A stretch of DNA of 64,000 nt from Pontibacter pudoricolor. GTDB lineage: Bacteria; Bacteroidota; Bacteroidia; Cytophagales; Hymenobacteraceae. The stretch's first letter is position 1. The number at the start of each line of letters is the position of its first letter. The stretch lies in the NCBI RefSeq assembly GCF_010092985.1, contig NZ_CP048106.1, positions 1 through 64,000 of the forward strand, given 5' to 3'. Shown here one piece after another: positions 8,336 through 17,088 of this stretch. The notes beneath the pieces are model-generated. The model saw only the letters and a list, made by a program, of their open reading frames with translations. It searched no databases and was not told the DNA's origin. The translations under genes were made by a program, and so were the position numbers.

Positions 8336-8923
8336 CTACAATTTAAGGCCAACTCCAAGCTTTACACCAGCGTCAAGCATTCTTTGTTGATGATTCTCCG
8401 GACGAAATGGAATGATAGCATGCTGTTGTAAAAAAGGATTCACAAAAGCGGAGACCTTTGGGGTAAAGCCATATTTAAATCCTATACCTGCCAAAGCACC
8501 TATCCCAGACTGGTTATCTAGCATACTGTGGTTTGTTTCAAAATCTGCCACAGCACCGAAATTCACGAAAAGGTATTTCAGAAAGTTAGCCCTGAAAGTA
8601 ACAGGAAAGGATACAGTCTGTAAGTTGCTTCTGCTGAAAGTTTTGCCCCCGTCTTGATGAAGATGAGAAGTGAACATTATAGTATGTTTGGAGTAGTTGA
8701 CACCTGCTTCTATATCAAGCCACCTATTTAATGGCTTAAGGTAAGAGATGCCAACACCATAAAACCCATCTCCATCAAAACTTCCTGCACCTTCTAACTG
8801 CGTTCGAAGTATTTCACTTGTACCGTTAAAGATTGTGAAATTTAGCCCTCCTTTCGGTATATCCTGACAAAACCCTGGGACGCCTATACCCATCAAGCAC
8901 AGTGTTAGCAGTCCTTTTTTCAT
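8336..8923 (-). CDS. Outer-membrane beta-barrel protein (porin-like, small)
   Basis: The 195-aa protein has a signal peptide (MKKGLLTLCLMGIGVPGFCQ) and then alternating hydrophobic/polar strands such as GFYGVGISYLKPLNRWLDIE and VSFPVTFRANFLKYLFVNFG, ending in a strand with GVGLKL. This is the layout of the eight-stranded OMP_b-brl family. No ligand can be inferred. It is 105 bp from the AraC gene. Confidence 0.8.
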   Translation of the reverse strand: MKKGLLTLCLMGIGVPGFCQDIPKGGLNFTIFNGTSEILRTQLEGAGSFDGDGFYGVGISYLKPLNRWLDIEAGVNYSKHTIMFTSHLHQDGGKTFSRSNLQTVSFPVTFRANFLKYLFVNFGAVADFETNHSMLDNQSGIGALAGIGFKYGFTPKVSAFVNPFLQQHAIIPFRPENHQQRMLDAGVKLGVGLKL

Positions 8924-9121
8924 ACTTTCCTTATTAAAGTTTGTTCAATAATATATTGCCGATCAGCGGGTTAATCTGCACTATGGACGTAATAAAATAA
9001 AGTCTCACTTCCACCGATCTAATAACCAAAATTTTCTAACGTTTTCAAACTATAAAAGCAACACCCAACCACCAAAAGGGTAGCCGTGTGATATGGGTTA
9101 TAGGCAACTATAGTTTATAAT

Positions 9122-9440
9122 TTAATTCCCGCCTTTGCTTTCGCCGCTTTTCAGGTCGTCGGTTTAATGCCGCGTTTAGAGCATGTAATATCTTCTTTCA
9201 GCTTACCGGATTTATAGTTGAGCCCGATACTTACCCGACGAGGCAGGTACTGGCATTCGCTTCGCTGGGTAAACTTCTGGCCAGTAATACTGCCACTAAG
9301 CTGGCTGCAGGATACTGTTCCGCTCAAATTCAGGCTAAGGCTTTAAACAAAGTAACGTTGCTGCTAAGCGTTGGGGTTGATGTGCTGTTTTTGCCAATGT
9401 TGCCATATGTAGAGCTGCTTACAGAATCGGGTTGCCAAAC
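9122..9440 (-). pseudogene. Frameshifted C-terminal fragment of an outer-membrane TonB-receptor-type barrel
   Basis: Read on the minus strand, one frame gives LSLNLSGTVSCSQLSGSITG then YLPRRVSIGLNYKSGKLKED, and after a one-base frame change near 9160 it ends DDLKSGESKGGN followed by TAA at 9124-9122. The 'RRVSxGLNYKxGKLKED...RGI..DDLKSG' ending is a hallmark, as I remember it, of Bacteroidota outer-membrane beta-barrel/TonB-dependent receptor proteins. Upstream (9330-9420) further matching residues occur in another frame. There is no intact N-terminus. The fragment stops about 30 bp short of a large repeat island. Confidence 0.65.
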
Positions 9441-9469
9441 GACACGCTATTTTCTATAGTTCAGTTATT

Positions 9470-10060
9470 ACCTCACCCCAGCCCTCTCATTTTGAAGAGG
9501 ACCCTACCCCAAGACAGGAGAGTGAGTTAACCCACCCATGCCCTCCCAAGAGGGGAATTCCGGCTGTTGTTATAGTTAAGTGTATTGTTTTATAGTTACC
9601 GTTTGTCATCACCCTGTCCCTTCGAAGGGGACATTCTGCTACTGCTCGCCCAACTGTCATTTCGACCAGCGGGAGAAATCTGAATTTGCTATAGTTACAG
9701 TCCACGAACAGGACAGGTTTACCTGTCCTACAGAACTACCACCACGATAAATCTCGAAGCTTATTGGTTCAAACTATAGACAGGTGGTTGCTATGCGAAA
9801 GATTACAGTTTTTCTGTGAGGCGCCTTGTAGATTTCCGGTGCCGCAGGCATTTCGAGGAACGAGAAAAGGAAATGTACACCGCGCTGAACAGGAAAACGG
9901 GGCCGCTCGGCCCGAGAGCACCAAAGCAAACTATAGAACTATAGGTGAGTAAAGCTCCCAGGATCAGAAGTGATTTGAAACTATGGCTTGGTTCGGATAG
10001 TAAGGAATCAAACTATAGAATCCAGATTTCTCCTGACGTCGAAATGACAAAGAAGGAATT
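9470..10060 (+). repeat. Repeat island 1: mosaic of palindromic modules
   Basis: In order I see: an A module (CCCCA...CAGGAGAGTGAG, 9472-9525), B (AACCCACCC...GAGGGGAATT, about 9528-9566), C (GTCATCACCCTGTCCCTTCG, 9604-9640), D (CTGTCATTTCGACCAGCGGG, 9654-9683), E (GGACAGGTTTACCTGTCC, 9711-9728), F (CACCACGATAA, 9732-9750), the folded element G (9821-9926), H (GTGAGTAAAGCTCCCAGGAT, 9945-9964) and I (inverse of D, near 10024-10052). Modules are separated by TATAGTT or AACTATAG. Short ORFs here are chance readings. Island order matches those at 50.6 and 60.8 kb. Confidence 0.85.
9821..9926 (+). repeat. Structured repeat element G, copy 1 (degenerate)
   Basis: The helices are: GCGC 9821-9824 with GCGC 9882-9885; GTAGATTTCC 9828-9837 with GGAAATGTAC 9869-9878 (one mismatch); TGCC 9840-9843 with GGCA 9847-9850; TTTC 9851-9854 with GAAA 9864-9867 around loop GAGGAACGA. 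The closing CTTTGG arm seen in other copies is lost, and the 3' part is shorter, but CCAAAG remains at 9921-9926. Confidence 0.7.
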
Positions 10061-10163
10061 TGAAGGACAAATAAGATCCCTCGGCTAACGCTCAGGATGA
10101 CAAATAGGATAGATAGGACATCTAAGAAACCTTTGGATGACAATAATGAAACTATAGTAACAA

Positions 10164-10203
10164 AAAAGGATAAACGCTTGCTATGCCGTTTATCCTTTTT
10201 TTA
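10164..10203 (-). terminator. Terminator for the TPR gene (probably bidirectional)
   Basis: A strong stem AAAAAGGATAAACG / CGTTTATCCTTTTT with an 8-nt loop ends 21 bp beyond the stop codon of the TPR gene at 10224. Confidence 0.85.
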
Positions 10204-10223
10204 GTTGATGTGTAGTTACGATC

Positions 10224-10832
10224 TTATTTACAGAACTTCTTTAAGTACTGATCCGCTTCCTTTACACCAAGTTGTTTGGCTTTGGTCCAGTCGGCGCAGG
10301 CGCCGGCTTTGTCGCCGAGGTTATACTTGGGAGCGCCGCGGTTATAGTAGGCTTCTTCGTAGCGGGTATTTAGCGTTAAGGCTTTGGTATAATCTGCAAT
10401 GGAGCCGCTATAGTCTTTTAAGCTGTAACGTACCAAACCGCGGTTATTATAGGCTTTGGCATCTTTAGGGTTTAGTTCAATGCCCTTGTTATAGTCCAGG
10501 AGGGCGCTGCGGTAGTCTTTTAAATTATACTTGGCGAGGCCGCGGCTCAGGTAAGCTTCCGTATACTTTGGGTCTATTGTTATGGCCTGAGTAAAGTCTT
10601 CTATGGCGCCACGATAGTCCAGCAAACGGTCTTTGGCTACACCGCGATTCGTGTACGTAACAGCGTGTTTGGACTCCAGCTTCAGTACCTGGTCGTAGTC
10701 TTTAATAGCATCAGCGTATTTGCCGGCTTTAAATTTTTCGTTTCCGCTGATAAAATAATCCTTCGCCGATTTCTGGGCAAATGCAGTAAAAGAAACAAAT
10801 ATAGATAGGAGTAGAGGTAAAAGTATTCTCAT
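10224..10832 (-). CDS. Secreted tetratricopeptide-repeat protein
   Basis: The 202-aa protein has a signal peptide (MRILLPLLLSIFVSFTAFAQ) and about five consecutive TPR units, visible as repeats of AYxNRGxxKYxLxDYxxAxxD (for example AYNNRGLVRYSLKDYSGSIA near 125 and AYYNRGAPKYNLGDKAGACA near 160). The last repeat ends DWTKAKQLGVKEADQYLKKF, a form often seen at the end of such proteins. TPRs mediate protein contacts; the partner is unknown. It should be periplasmic. Confidence 0.9.
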   Translation of the reverse strand: MRILLPLLLSIFVSFTAFAQKSAKDYFISGNEKFKAGKYADAIKDYDQVLKLESKHAVTYTNRGVAKDRLLDYRGAIEDFTQAITIDPKYTEAYLSRGLAKYNLKDYRSALLDYNKGIELNPKDAKAYNNRGLVRYSLKDYSGSIADYTKALTLNTRYEEAYYNRGAPKYNLGDKAGACADWTKAKQLGVKEADQYLKKFCK

Positions 10833-10977
10833 GCAAAATGGGTAATGTTTTCTTTTTCAGTGCAAAGTACAACAGATAAGGCCTCTTTTAAAAATATTTC
10901 CATGTTTTTATGCTGCTATCGTGCCAGTGTGCAACGTCCATCTTACCATTGTGCCAAAGTAGCTTCGGGGATGGGTT

Positions 10978-11007
10978 TTGCTAAGTTGGGATTTCCGATT
11001 AATTTTG
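10978..11007 (+). promoter_or_regulatory. Bacteroidota-type promoter of lpdA
   Basis: TTG at 10978-10980 (in TTTTG) is followed by exactly 19 nt and TAATTTTG at 11000-11007, matching the primary-sigma consensus TTG-N19-TAnnTTTG of Bacteroidota. The predicted start site near 11014 gives a leader of about 18 nt to the ATG at 11032. Confidence 0.75.
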
Positions 11008-11031
11008 CTCATCATTTTAAATATAGAAACT

Positions 11032-12426
11032 ATGGCATCAAAATACGACTTAGTAGTGCTTGGCAGTGGCCCGGGCGGTTATGTAGCAGCTATACGTGCA
11101 TCGCAGTTGGGCTTAAAAGTAGGTGTTATCGAGCGCGAGTCGCTGGGTGGTATCTGCCTTAACTGGGGCTGTATCCCTACAAAAGCCCTGCTTAAAAGCG
11201 CGAACGTTTTTGAATATATCAACCATGCCGCTGATTACGGTATTAACATTGGCGAAGCATCAGTAGACTTTAACGCAGTTGTAAAACGCAGCCGCGGTGT
11301 TGCCGATGGCATGAGTAAAGGTATCCAGTTCCTGTTCCGTAAGAATAAGATCGATGCGATTATGGGAACCGGTAAGATTATAGCCAAAGGTCAGGTAGAA
11401 GTTACAGACGCTGAAGGCAAGAAATCTACTGTAGAAGCTGATAACATCATCATTGCAACAGGTGCCCGCTCGCGCGAACTGCCTAACCTGCCGATCGATG
11501 GTAAAAAAATCATCGGTTACCGCCAGGCCATGGCGTTGGATAAGAAGCCTGAAAGCATGGTTGTAGTTGGTTCCGGTGCGATCGGGGTAGAGTTTGCTTA
11601 CTTCTACAACGCAATGGGCACAAAAGTAACTATAGTGGAGTACATGCCGAACATTGTGCCGGTTGAGGACGAAGAAGTATCGCGTCAGCTGTCTAAATCT
11701 TTCCGCAAGTCGGGTATCAACATCATGACAGACTCTTCTGTTGAACATGTAGATACAAGCGGCGACCTGTGCAAAGTAACTGTTAAGACGGCCAAAGGCG
11801 AAGAGATACTGGAAGCGGAAGTGGTGCTTTCGGCAGTTGGTATCCAGACAAACCTGGAGAACATTGGCCTGGAAGAGCTGGGCATTAAAGTTGACCGTGG
11901 CAGAGTGATAGTGGATGAATACTATAAGACAAACGTAGACGGTATCTACGCGATCGGCGACATCGTTCCTGGTCCGGCGCTGGCGCACGTGGCATCTGCT
12001 GAAGGTATTATCTGTGTGGAGGCTATTGCAGGCCACAACCCTGAGCCGTTAAACTATGGCAACATACCGGGCTGTACGTACTGCTCTCCTGAGATCGCTT
12101 CGGTTGGTCTTACCGAGAAAGCCGCACGTGAGCAGGGTATCGAGATCAAAGTTGGTAAGTTCCCGTTCTCGGCGTCTGGTAAGGCAAGTGCTGCCGGTGC
12201 GAAAGATGGTTTTGTAAAAGTGATCTTCGATGCTAAGTATGGCGAGTTCCTGGGCGCACACATGATTGGTGCAAACGTAACTGAGATGATTGCGGAGGTG
12301 GTAGTTGCCCGCAAACTGGAAACAACAGGCCACGAGATCATCAAGTCCGTACACCCGCACCCAACTATGAGCGAGGCAATTATGGAAGCTGCCGCTGCTG
12401 CTTACGACGAAGTAATTCACCTGTAA
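11032..12426 (+). CDS. lpdA: Dihydrolipoyl dehydrogenase
   Basis: This 464-aa FAD enzyme reoxidises dihydrolipoamide in 2-oxoacid dehydrogenase complexes and passes electrons to NAD+. It starts MASKYDLVVLGSGPGGYVAA (FAD Rossmann), followed by the redox-active disulfide Cys42/Cys47 in GGICLNWGCIPTK, the NAD-binding VVGSGAIGVEF near 180, YAIGDIVPGPALAHVASAEG near 305, and the C-terminal active-site SVHPHPTMSE. I chose the ATG at 11032, not the in-frame one at 10978, because the conserved start and the promoter at 10978-11007 require it. Genes for the E1/E2 partners are not in this window. Confidence 0.96.
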   Translation: MASKYDLVVLGSGPGGYVAAIRASQLGLKVGVIERESLGGICLNWGCIPTKALLKSANVFEYINHAADYGINIGEASVDFNAVVKRSRGVADGMSKGIQFLFRKNKIDAIMGTGKIIAKGQVEVTDAEGKKSTVEADNIIIATGARSRELPNLPIDGKKIIGYRQAMALDKKPESMVVVGSGAIGVEFAYFYNAMGTKVTIVEYMPNIVPVEDEEVSRQLSKSFRKSGINIMTDSSVEHVDTSGDLCKVTVKTAKGEEILEAEVVLSAVGIQTNLENIGLEELGIKVDRGRVIVDEYYKTNVDGIYAIGDIVPGPALAHVASAEGIICVEAIAGHNPEPLNYGNIPGCTYCSPEIASVGLTEKAAREQGIEIKVGKFPFSASGKASAAGAKDGFVKVIFDAKYGEFLGAHMIGANVTEMIAEVVVARKLETTGHEIIKSVHPHPTMSEAIMEAAAAAYDEVIHL

Positions 12427-12446
12427 GGTTAGGTTTAGCGATATTT

Positions 12447-12484
12447 AAAAAGGGTTGGTCGAGTTTTCGGCCAGCCCTTTTTTG
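12447..12484 (+). terminator. Terminator after lpdA
   Basis: AAAAAGGGTTGG pairs with CCAGCCCTTTTTT (one G-U) around a 12-nt loop, followed by T residues. Confidence 0.8.
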
Positions 12485-12573
12485 TTGCTGTTTATAGTTG
12501 TGGTAAAAGTGTTTTCTTTGCAAACTATAGATTCAATATCGAACTATAGATCACACACTCCAACCTTATAACT

Positions 12574-13335
12574 ATGAAGAAATTAGTAACACTCGTGGTG
12601 CTTTGCGGCATCATGGCTGCGTCTGCTATGGCCCAGTCCGATACGGTGCGGGTTACCAGCAAACACATCAACACCAGACACCTGAAGCCGGGCACGCGCC
12701 AATACCTGGTTACCATACAGGATCCCAAGAATCCGAAAGTTTTAACACAAAGCCTGTGGAATCGGGATGTGCAGTTTGAGCATGTAAAGGGTAAAGAGCG
12801 GTTAGTGATACGGCAGCACTGGATAGGAGCGGATACGTTGAGTAACCGGACTATAGAATCGGTAATGGAGAAAGATTTTACACCTATTTTCCATACCAGC
12901 ACATCTGCGAGAGGTACAGCTGCTTTTAACTTTGTTCCTGATAAAATTACTGCTGCCGATACCGCCAAAACCAACCCGTGGCGCAAGTTTGTAATGCCAA
13001 CACCAGAGCCAACCTACAACTGGGAACTGGACATGGAGTTTTTCGAAAGCCTCCCGTTAAAAGCAAACACCGTTTTCCTGATCAACTTTTACCACCCGGG
13101 CAGCAAAACCGGCCCGCAGACTTATGCCTATAAAGTAACCGGTTCCGAAAGACTGCCAGCTATAAACAACCAGACTATAGATTGCTGGTTGCTGCGAATA
13201 GACTATAGCCCGGAGAACTATGGCATTTTCTGGGTAACTAAAAAGACACACGAGGTGCTAAAGATGGAAGAGCAGTTTAATGGCATTATCCGTTACAAAG
13301 TAAAACTAGGCACCCTTGCCGGGAAGTACATATAA
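12574..13335 (+). CDS. Secreted DUF3108-like protein
   Basis: The 253-aa protein has a signal peptide (MKKLVTLVVLCGIMAASAMA, cleavage before QSD). The rest is beta-rich without cysteines; segments such as YNWELDMEFFESLPLKANTV and CWLLRIDYSPENYGIFWVTK, followed by EVLKMEEQF, resemble DUF3108 periplasmic proteins, in which a final strand describes conversion of a reading. I place it in that group only tentatively. It has its own terminator (13356-13399) and stands alone. Confidence 0.7.
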   Translation: MKKLVTLVVLCGIMAASAMAQSDTVRVTSKHINTRHLKPGTRQYLVTIQDPKNPKVLTQSLWNRDVQFEHVKGKERLVIRQHWIGADTLSNRTIESVMEKDFTPIFHTSTSARGTAAFNFVPDKITAADTAKTNPWRKFVMPTPEPTYNWELDMEFFESLPLKANTVFLINFYHPGSKTGPQTYAYKVTGSERLPAINNQTIDCWLLRIDYSPENYGIFWVTKKTHEVLKMEEQFNGIIRYKVKLGTLAGKYI

Positions 13336-13355
13336 GAATATTTGCCGTGTTGTAT

Positions 13356-13399
13356 AAAAGCAAAAGCCGCCTTTGTTTGTAAAGGTGGCTTTTGCTTTT
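13356..13399 (+). terminator. Strong terminator after the DUF3108-like gene
   Basis: A near-perfect stem of about 20 bp, AAAAGCAAAAGCCGCCTTTG against TAAAGGTGGCTTTTGCTTTT, closes over a TTTG loop. Confidence 0.85.
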
Positions 13400-13689
13400 A
13401 CAACGCTTCTCCTGATTTATTCCCGGATCAGCTTGAAATTCCTTTGCAGATAAATTTCTGAAGTATAGTAAAAGTATATTGTTACTTTTTGCTTAAATAT
13501 AACTTTTTATATATTAATGCAGTAGGCTTTTATCGGCCTGTTTTTGCTTGGTGGTTTTTGTAAAGTGCTTGTTGATAAGTATTTGTGGGGTGTTACTTTT
13601 TTGTGCGAACCTTCCTCTGAATATCATATTTTAAAGAAGAAATTCATCATCACATTAACACTCACTTAACACCTAAAACAAAAACTATT

Positions 13690-15096
13690 ATGATTAAAAA
13701 CTACCTGACAGCAGGAAAGTCTGCTGTTACAATGGCAATTCTATCGGCAGTTGTGCTTACAGGCTGCGAAAAAGAAGTAATGTTGGAAGACAAGGAGTTT
13801 GCAACTTCAAGCGAAATGCAGGCTGCTGTTGGTAAAGGCCAGGACATGGTTCCTAACGAAGTACTTGTAAAGTTTAAAGCAGGCGTATCGGCAGATACAA
13901 GATCAGCGGCTTTAGCACGTATTAGTGGCAAAGTAAAAGAGCGCATCCTTACAAAAGCAATGGAGCGTTTCGGCGACAGGGAAGGCCTCACCCTGGTGCA
14001 CACGCCAATGGCTGCACTGGAAGCACTGAGCAAACTAAAGGGAGCTGCTGAAATAGAGTACGTTGAACCAAACTATATCTATACGCACAGCGCTGCTTCT
14101 TCTGATCCATATTATACCAATGGATCGCTATGGGGCTTGTACGGCGACGGTACAACACCTGCAAACCAGTATGGCAGCCAGGCCGGCGAAGCGTGGGCAG
14201 CGGGCAACACCGGATCAAAATCAGTAGTGGTGGGTATTATAGATGAAGGTATTCAGTACACACACCCTGACCTTGCAGCTAACGTCTGGACTAACCCTCA
14301 CGACCCGATTGATGGTATTGACAACGATGGCAACGGTTATGTGGACGATGTGCATGGCTGGGATTTTGACGGGAATGATAACGAAGTGTATGATGGTGGC
14401 TCAAGAGGCAGCCTGGATGATCACGGAACCCATGTTGCCGGAACGATAGGTGCCGTTAACGATGGCAAAGGTGTAGTAGGCGTGAACTGGAACGTAACTA
14501 TGATCTCGCTTAAGTTTTTAGGCCGTAGAGGTGGCACAACAGCCAACGCTGTAAAAGCCGTAGATTATCTGACCGACCTTAAAAACAGACACGGCATGAA
14601 CGTAGTTGCCAGCAATAACTCGTGGGGTGGCGGTGGCTTTTCGCAGGCTCTTTACGATGCAGTTAGCCGTGCAAATGCAAAAGAAATTCTTTTTGTGGCA
14701 GCAGCCGGTAACGGTGGCAGCGATGGCGTTGGCGATAATAACGACGCAGTAGCCAGCTACCCGTCTAACATGGACCTTCCGAATGTAATTGCAGTGGCGG
14801 CTATCACGTCTTCAGGTGCCAAGTCATCATTCTCTAACTATGGCGCTACAACTGTAGACATTGGTGCTCCGGGTTCTGCTATAAACTCAACTACTGCCTT
14901 TAATACTTATTCATCATACAATGGTACATCTATGGCTACGCCGCATGTAACCGGTGGTGTTGCGTTATATGCTGCCAAGTATCCGGGTTCTACAGCTGCA
15001 GCTATTAAAAGTGCTATCATGAGCAGTGCAGTACCTACGGCTTCGCTGTCTGGTAAGTGCGTAACTGGCGGGCGCCTGAATGTGAGCGGTTTTTAA
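13690..15096 (+). CDS. Subtilisin-like (S8) serine protease lipoprotein
   Basis: The 468-aa protein has a lipoprotein signal (lipidated Cys26 in VVLTGCEKE), a fervidolysin-type propeptide (VPNEVLVKFKAG near 54-65 to YVEPNYIY near 130) and a complete S8 domain. Catalytic residues are Asp185 (VVGIIDEGIQYTHPDL), His245 (DDHGTHVAGTIGA), Asn309/310 (ASNNSWGGGG) and Ser414 (YNGTSMATPHVTGG). A calcium-loop-like insert, GIDNDGNGYVDD, follows the Asp motif. It ends directly after the catalytic domain with no secretion-sorting domain. It should be a surface or periplasmic protease. Confidence 0.94.
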   Translation: MIKNYLTAGKSAVTMAILSAVVLTGCEKEVMLEDKEFATSSEMQAAVGKGQDMVPNEVLVKFKAGVSADTRSAALARISGKVKERILTKAMERFGDREGLTLVHTPMAALEALSKLKGAAEIEYVEPNYIYTHSAASSDPYYTNGSLWGLYGDGTTPANQYGSQAGEAWAAGNTGSKSVVVGIIDEGIQYTHPDLAANVWTNPHDPIDGIDNDGNGYVDDVHGWDFDGNDNEVYDGGSRGSLDDHGTHVAGTIGAVNDGKGVVGVNWNVTMISLKFLGRRGGTTANAVKAVDYLTDLKNRHGMNVVASNNSWGGGGFSQALYDAVSRANAKEILFVAAAGNGGSDGVGDNNDAVASYPSNMDLPNVIAVAAITSSGAKSSFSNYGATTVDIGAPGSAINSTTAFNTYSSYNGTSMATPHVTGGVALYAAKYPGSTAAAIKSAIMSSAVPTASLSGKCVTGGRLNVSGF

Positions 15097-15210
15097 GAAA
15101 TCGTCCTGATTAGTTTTATGAGTCGCCCGGTCCTCTACCCGGGAGGCTCTTAACTCTTAAGCGCTTCTGTTACAGTTACAGTTAAACCACAACAGGAAAC
15201 ATATTTAATA

Positions 15211-15240
15211 CAAAAGGCTGCCTCTTGGGGCAGCCTTTTG
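15211..15240. terminator. Bidirectional terminator between convergent genes
   Basis: A perfect 12-bp stem CAAAAGGCTGCC / GGCAGCCTTTTG with loop TCTTGG is flanked by T/A runs. It serves the protease gene and the convergent glycine-zipper gene that ends at 15243. Confidence 0.88.
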
Positions 15241-15242
15241 TA

Positions 15243-15518
15243 TTACCTGTTATCGCTTTTTTCTTTGTCGCGGTAACCTTCGTAGCGTTTGCGGTCTTTC
15301 TTTTTATCTTTCTTACGGCCAATGGCCCCACCGGCCACTGTTCCGGCTGCAGCTCCAACTACGGCACCTTCAGTACCGCCAACCACGGCACCGGCTGCGG
15401 CACCTGTAGCACCGCCTACGGCAGCGCCTTTCGCTTTGCGGCTCCAGCCTTCGCCAGTACAACTACCTAGTAGAAATACGGCGATCACGAATGGTATGAA
15501 TCTGTGTAATAGTCTCAT
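15243..15518 (-). CDS. Glycine-zipper lipoprotein
   Basis: The 91-aa protein has a lipobox (FLLGSC, Cys20), a glycine-zipper segment with repeating Gly/Ala at every fourth residue (GAAVGGATGAAAGAVVGGTE, residues about 31-65) and a charged tail of Lys, Arg, Asp and Glu. Glycine zippers pack in membranes; relatives are often envelope-stress lipoproteins. The exact role is unknown. Confidence 0.85.
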   Translation of the reverse strand: MRLLHRFIPFVIAVFLLGSCTGEGWSRKAKGAAVGGATGAAAGAVVGGTEGAVVGAAAGTVAGGAIGRKKDKKKDRKRYEGYRDKEKSDNR

Positions 15519-15743
15519 AGTTTTATAAATTAATAGTACTAATTCTACGGTAGCTGAGTTTACTGGTTTTACCTGCTATAGTTTATTAATCAGGGTTTTG
15601 TGTTTAAATCTGCTATGAAGTTGATCTGGTGAAAGCTGTGATGGAGTGCAATTATTACGATCAGATTATAGTATAAACTATAGTTTGCACTTTATCCTTG
15701 CTGCAAAGTGCCGTACTTTTACACTGTTAAACTTATACTGATT

Positions 15744-16271
15744 ATGGCAGCTGTTACTATAGTTCCCTGCACCATTTCTGACCTGCACACCCTGCAGGAC
15801 ATTGCCCTTAACTCTTATGGCGATCATTACCTGCACCTTTGGCTCGATGGCGGCGCCTGGTACATTGAGCGCAGCTTTAGTGAGGCCGCCCTGAAAAAGG
15901 AGCTGGAAGATGCTAATGCAGCCTTTTTTCTGATCCATGCCGATGATGAGTTGGCAGGTTTCCTGAAACTGAACATCCACAAAGCATTGGAAAACTATAG
16001 TTCGGAAGATGCCCTGGAACTGGAGCGGATTTACCTTACAAAAGCTGCTTCCGGAAAAGGGATAGGGAAGCAGGTGATGGCGTTTACAGATCAGTTTGCC
16101 AGGGAAAGGAATAAAAAATATATCTGGCTGAAAGCCATGGATAGCAGCCACGATGCCATCCGGTTTTACGAGCAGAATGGCTTTGTCAGGTGTGGTAACC
16201 ATAGACTCGACTTCGAAACCATGAAACCGGAATACCGTGGTATGGTGATTCTGCAAAAGGAGCTGAAATAA
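15744..16271 (+). CDS. GNAT-family N-acetyltransferase
   Basis: The 175-aa protein has the GNAT core LERIYLTKAASGKGIGKQVM near residues 95-115 (acetyl-CoA motif x-x-G-K-G-I-G) and AIRFYEQNGFVRCGNHRLDF near 145-165. I chose the ATG at 15744 (MAAVTIVPCT) because the 12 preceding residues are not typical and lie in the leader. The pattern resembles the PA4866/spermidine-type GNATs, but the substrate cannot be assigned. Confidence 0.88.
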   Translation: MAAVTIVPCTISDLHTLQDIALNSYGDHYLHLWLDGGAWYIERSFSEAALKKELEDANAAFFLIHADDELAGFLKLNIHKALENYSSEDALELERIYLTKAASGKGIGKQVMAFTDQFARERNKKYIWLKAMDSSHDAIRFYEQNGFVRCGNHRLDFETMKPEYRGMVILQKELK

Positions 16272-16350
16272 GTGGCACGAAAGCCTGAACTATAGTTAAG
16301 ATTAGCTGTTATATAACAATGTCAGCGAAACTCTAAAACTGCATAAAACC

Positions 16351-16995
16351 ATGAAAATAGCCATTATAGGAGCCAGCGGAAATATCGGAAGCCGTATTAC
16401 CCACGAAGCACTGAGCAGAGGCCACGAAGTAACAGCTATAGTTCGGGACCCGTCTAAGTTTACATTAGAAAATGAAAGCCTCATCGTAACCAAAGGCGAT
16501 GCACTGGATACAGACGACCTTGCCGCAAAAATAGAAGGTCACGATGCCGTGGTCGTATCTTATAGTTCGGGATGGGGACCAGGGGTAGATTACTCGCTCC
16601 ATAACAGCGTAGCAGAATCTGTTATAAAAGCTGCTAAAAAGGCTGGAGTAAAACGCTTGTTGAATGTAGGCGGTGCCGGTAGCTTATATGTTGCCCCAGG
16701 CGTGCAGGCTGTAGATACCCCTGATTTTCCGGCCGACTGGAAAGAAGGTGCCTCTGCGCAGCGCGATTCTCTTAAAATATACCAAAAGGAAAAAGAACTG
16801 GAATGGACTTTCTTCAGCCCTGCCTTTATGATCGGGCCGGGCGAGCGCAGCGGTAAATTCCGGTTGGGTACAGAAAACCCTGTAATGAACGAAAAAGGAG
16901 AAAGCAACATTTCTTACGAAGACTATGCTGTGGCTGTGCTGGACGAACTGGAAAAGCCGCAGTTTATTCGTCAGCGTTTTACGATCGGGTATTAA
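16351..16995 (+). CDS. NAD(P)-binding oxidoreductase (NmrA/YwnB-like)
   Basis: The 214-aa protein begins MKIAIIGASGNIGSRITHEA, the Rossmann GxxGxxG of atypical short-chain dehydrogenases, followed by VTAIVRDPSKF and GDALDTDDLAAKIEGHDAVV. These are NmrA/HSCARG-like flavin- or NADPH-binding proteins that often lack the SDR catalytic Tyr-Lys. It has KRLLNVGGAGSLYV near 110 and WTFFSPAFMIGPGERSGKFR near 155. A terminator follows at 17018. Role unknown. Confidence 0.87.
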   Translation: MKIAIIGASGNIGSRITHEALSRGHEVTAIVRDPSKFTLENESLIVTKGDALDTDDLAAKIEGHDAVVVSYSSGWGPGVDYSLHNSVAESVIKAAKKAGVKRLLNVGGAGSLYVAPGVQAVDTPDFPADWKEGASAQRDSLKIYQKEKELEWTFFSPAFMIGPGERSGKFRLGTENPVMNEKGESNISYEDYAVAVLDELEKPQFIRQRFTIGY

Positions 16996-17017
16996 AATAA
17001 AATTATACTTTCTGAAG

Positions 17018-17051
17018 GCGCAAAGCTTAGCTCAATGAGTTAAGTTTGCGC
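17018..17051 (+). terminator. Terminator after the NAD(P)-binding gene
   Basis: GCGCAAAGCTTA pairs with TAAGTTTGCGC (one bulge), followed by CTTTCGTTTTTTT. Confidence 0.75.
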
Positions 17052-17088
17052 TTTCGTTTTTTTCCGGCATCTGCCATCTTAAGTTTAC

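Noticed and set aside
9487-9952. Short ORFs (60-90 codons) in repeat island 1 and similar ones in the other islands
   Set aside because: They cross several palindromic modules, are not conserved between island copies and have no protein-like pattern.
9470-10060. CRISPR array
   Set aside because: The recurring units differ in sequence, are themselves palindromic modules and have no regular repeat-spacer period or cas genes.
11260-12036. 258-aa minus-strand frame inside lpdA
   Set aside because: A shadow of lpdA codon structure; composition is unlike a real protein (rich in Cys, His, Tyr and Asn) and no motif is present.
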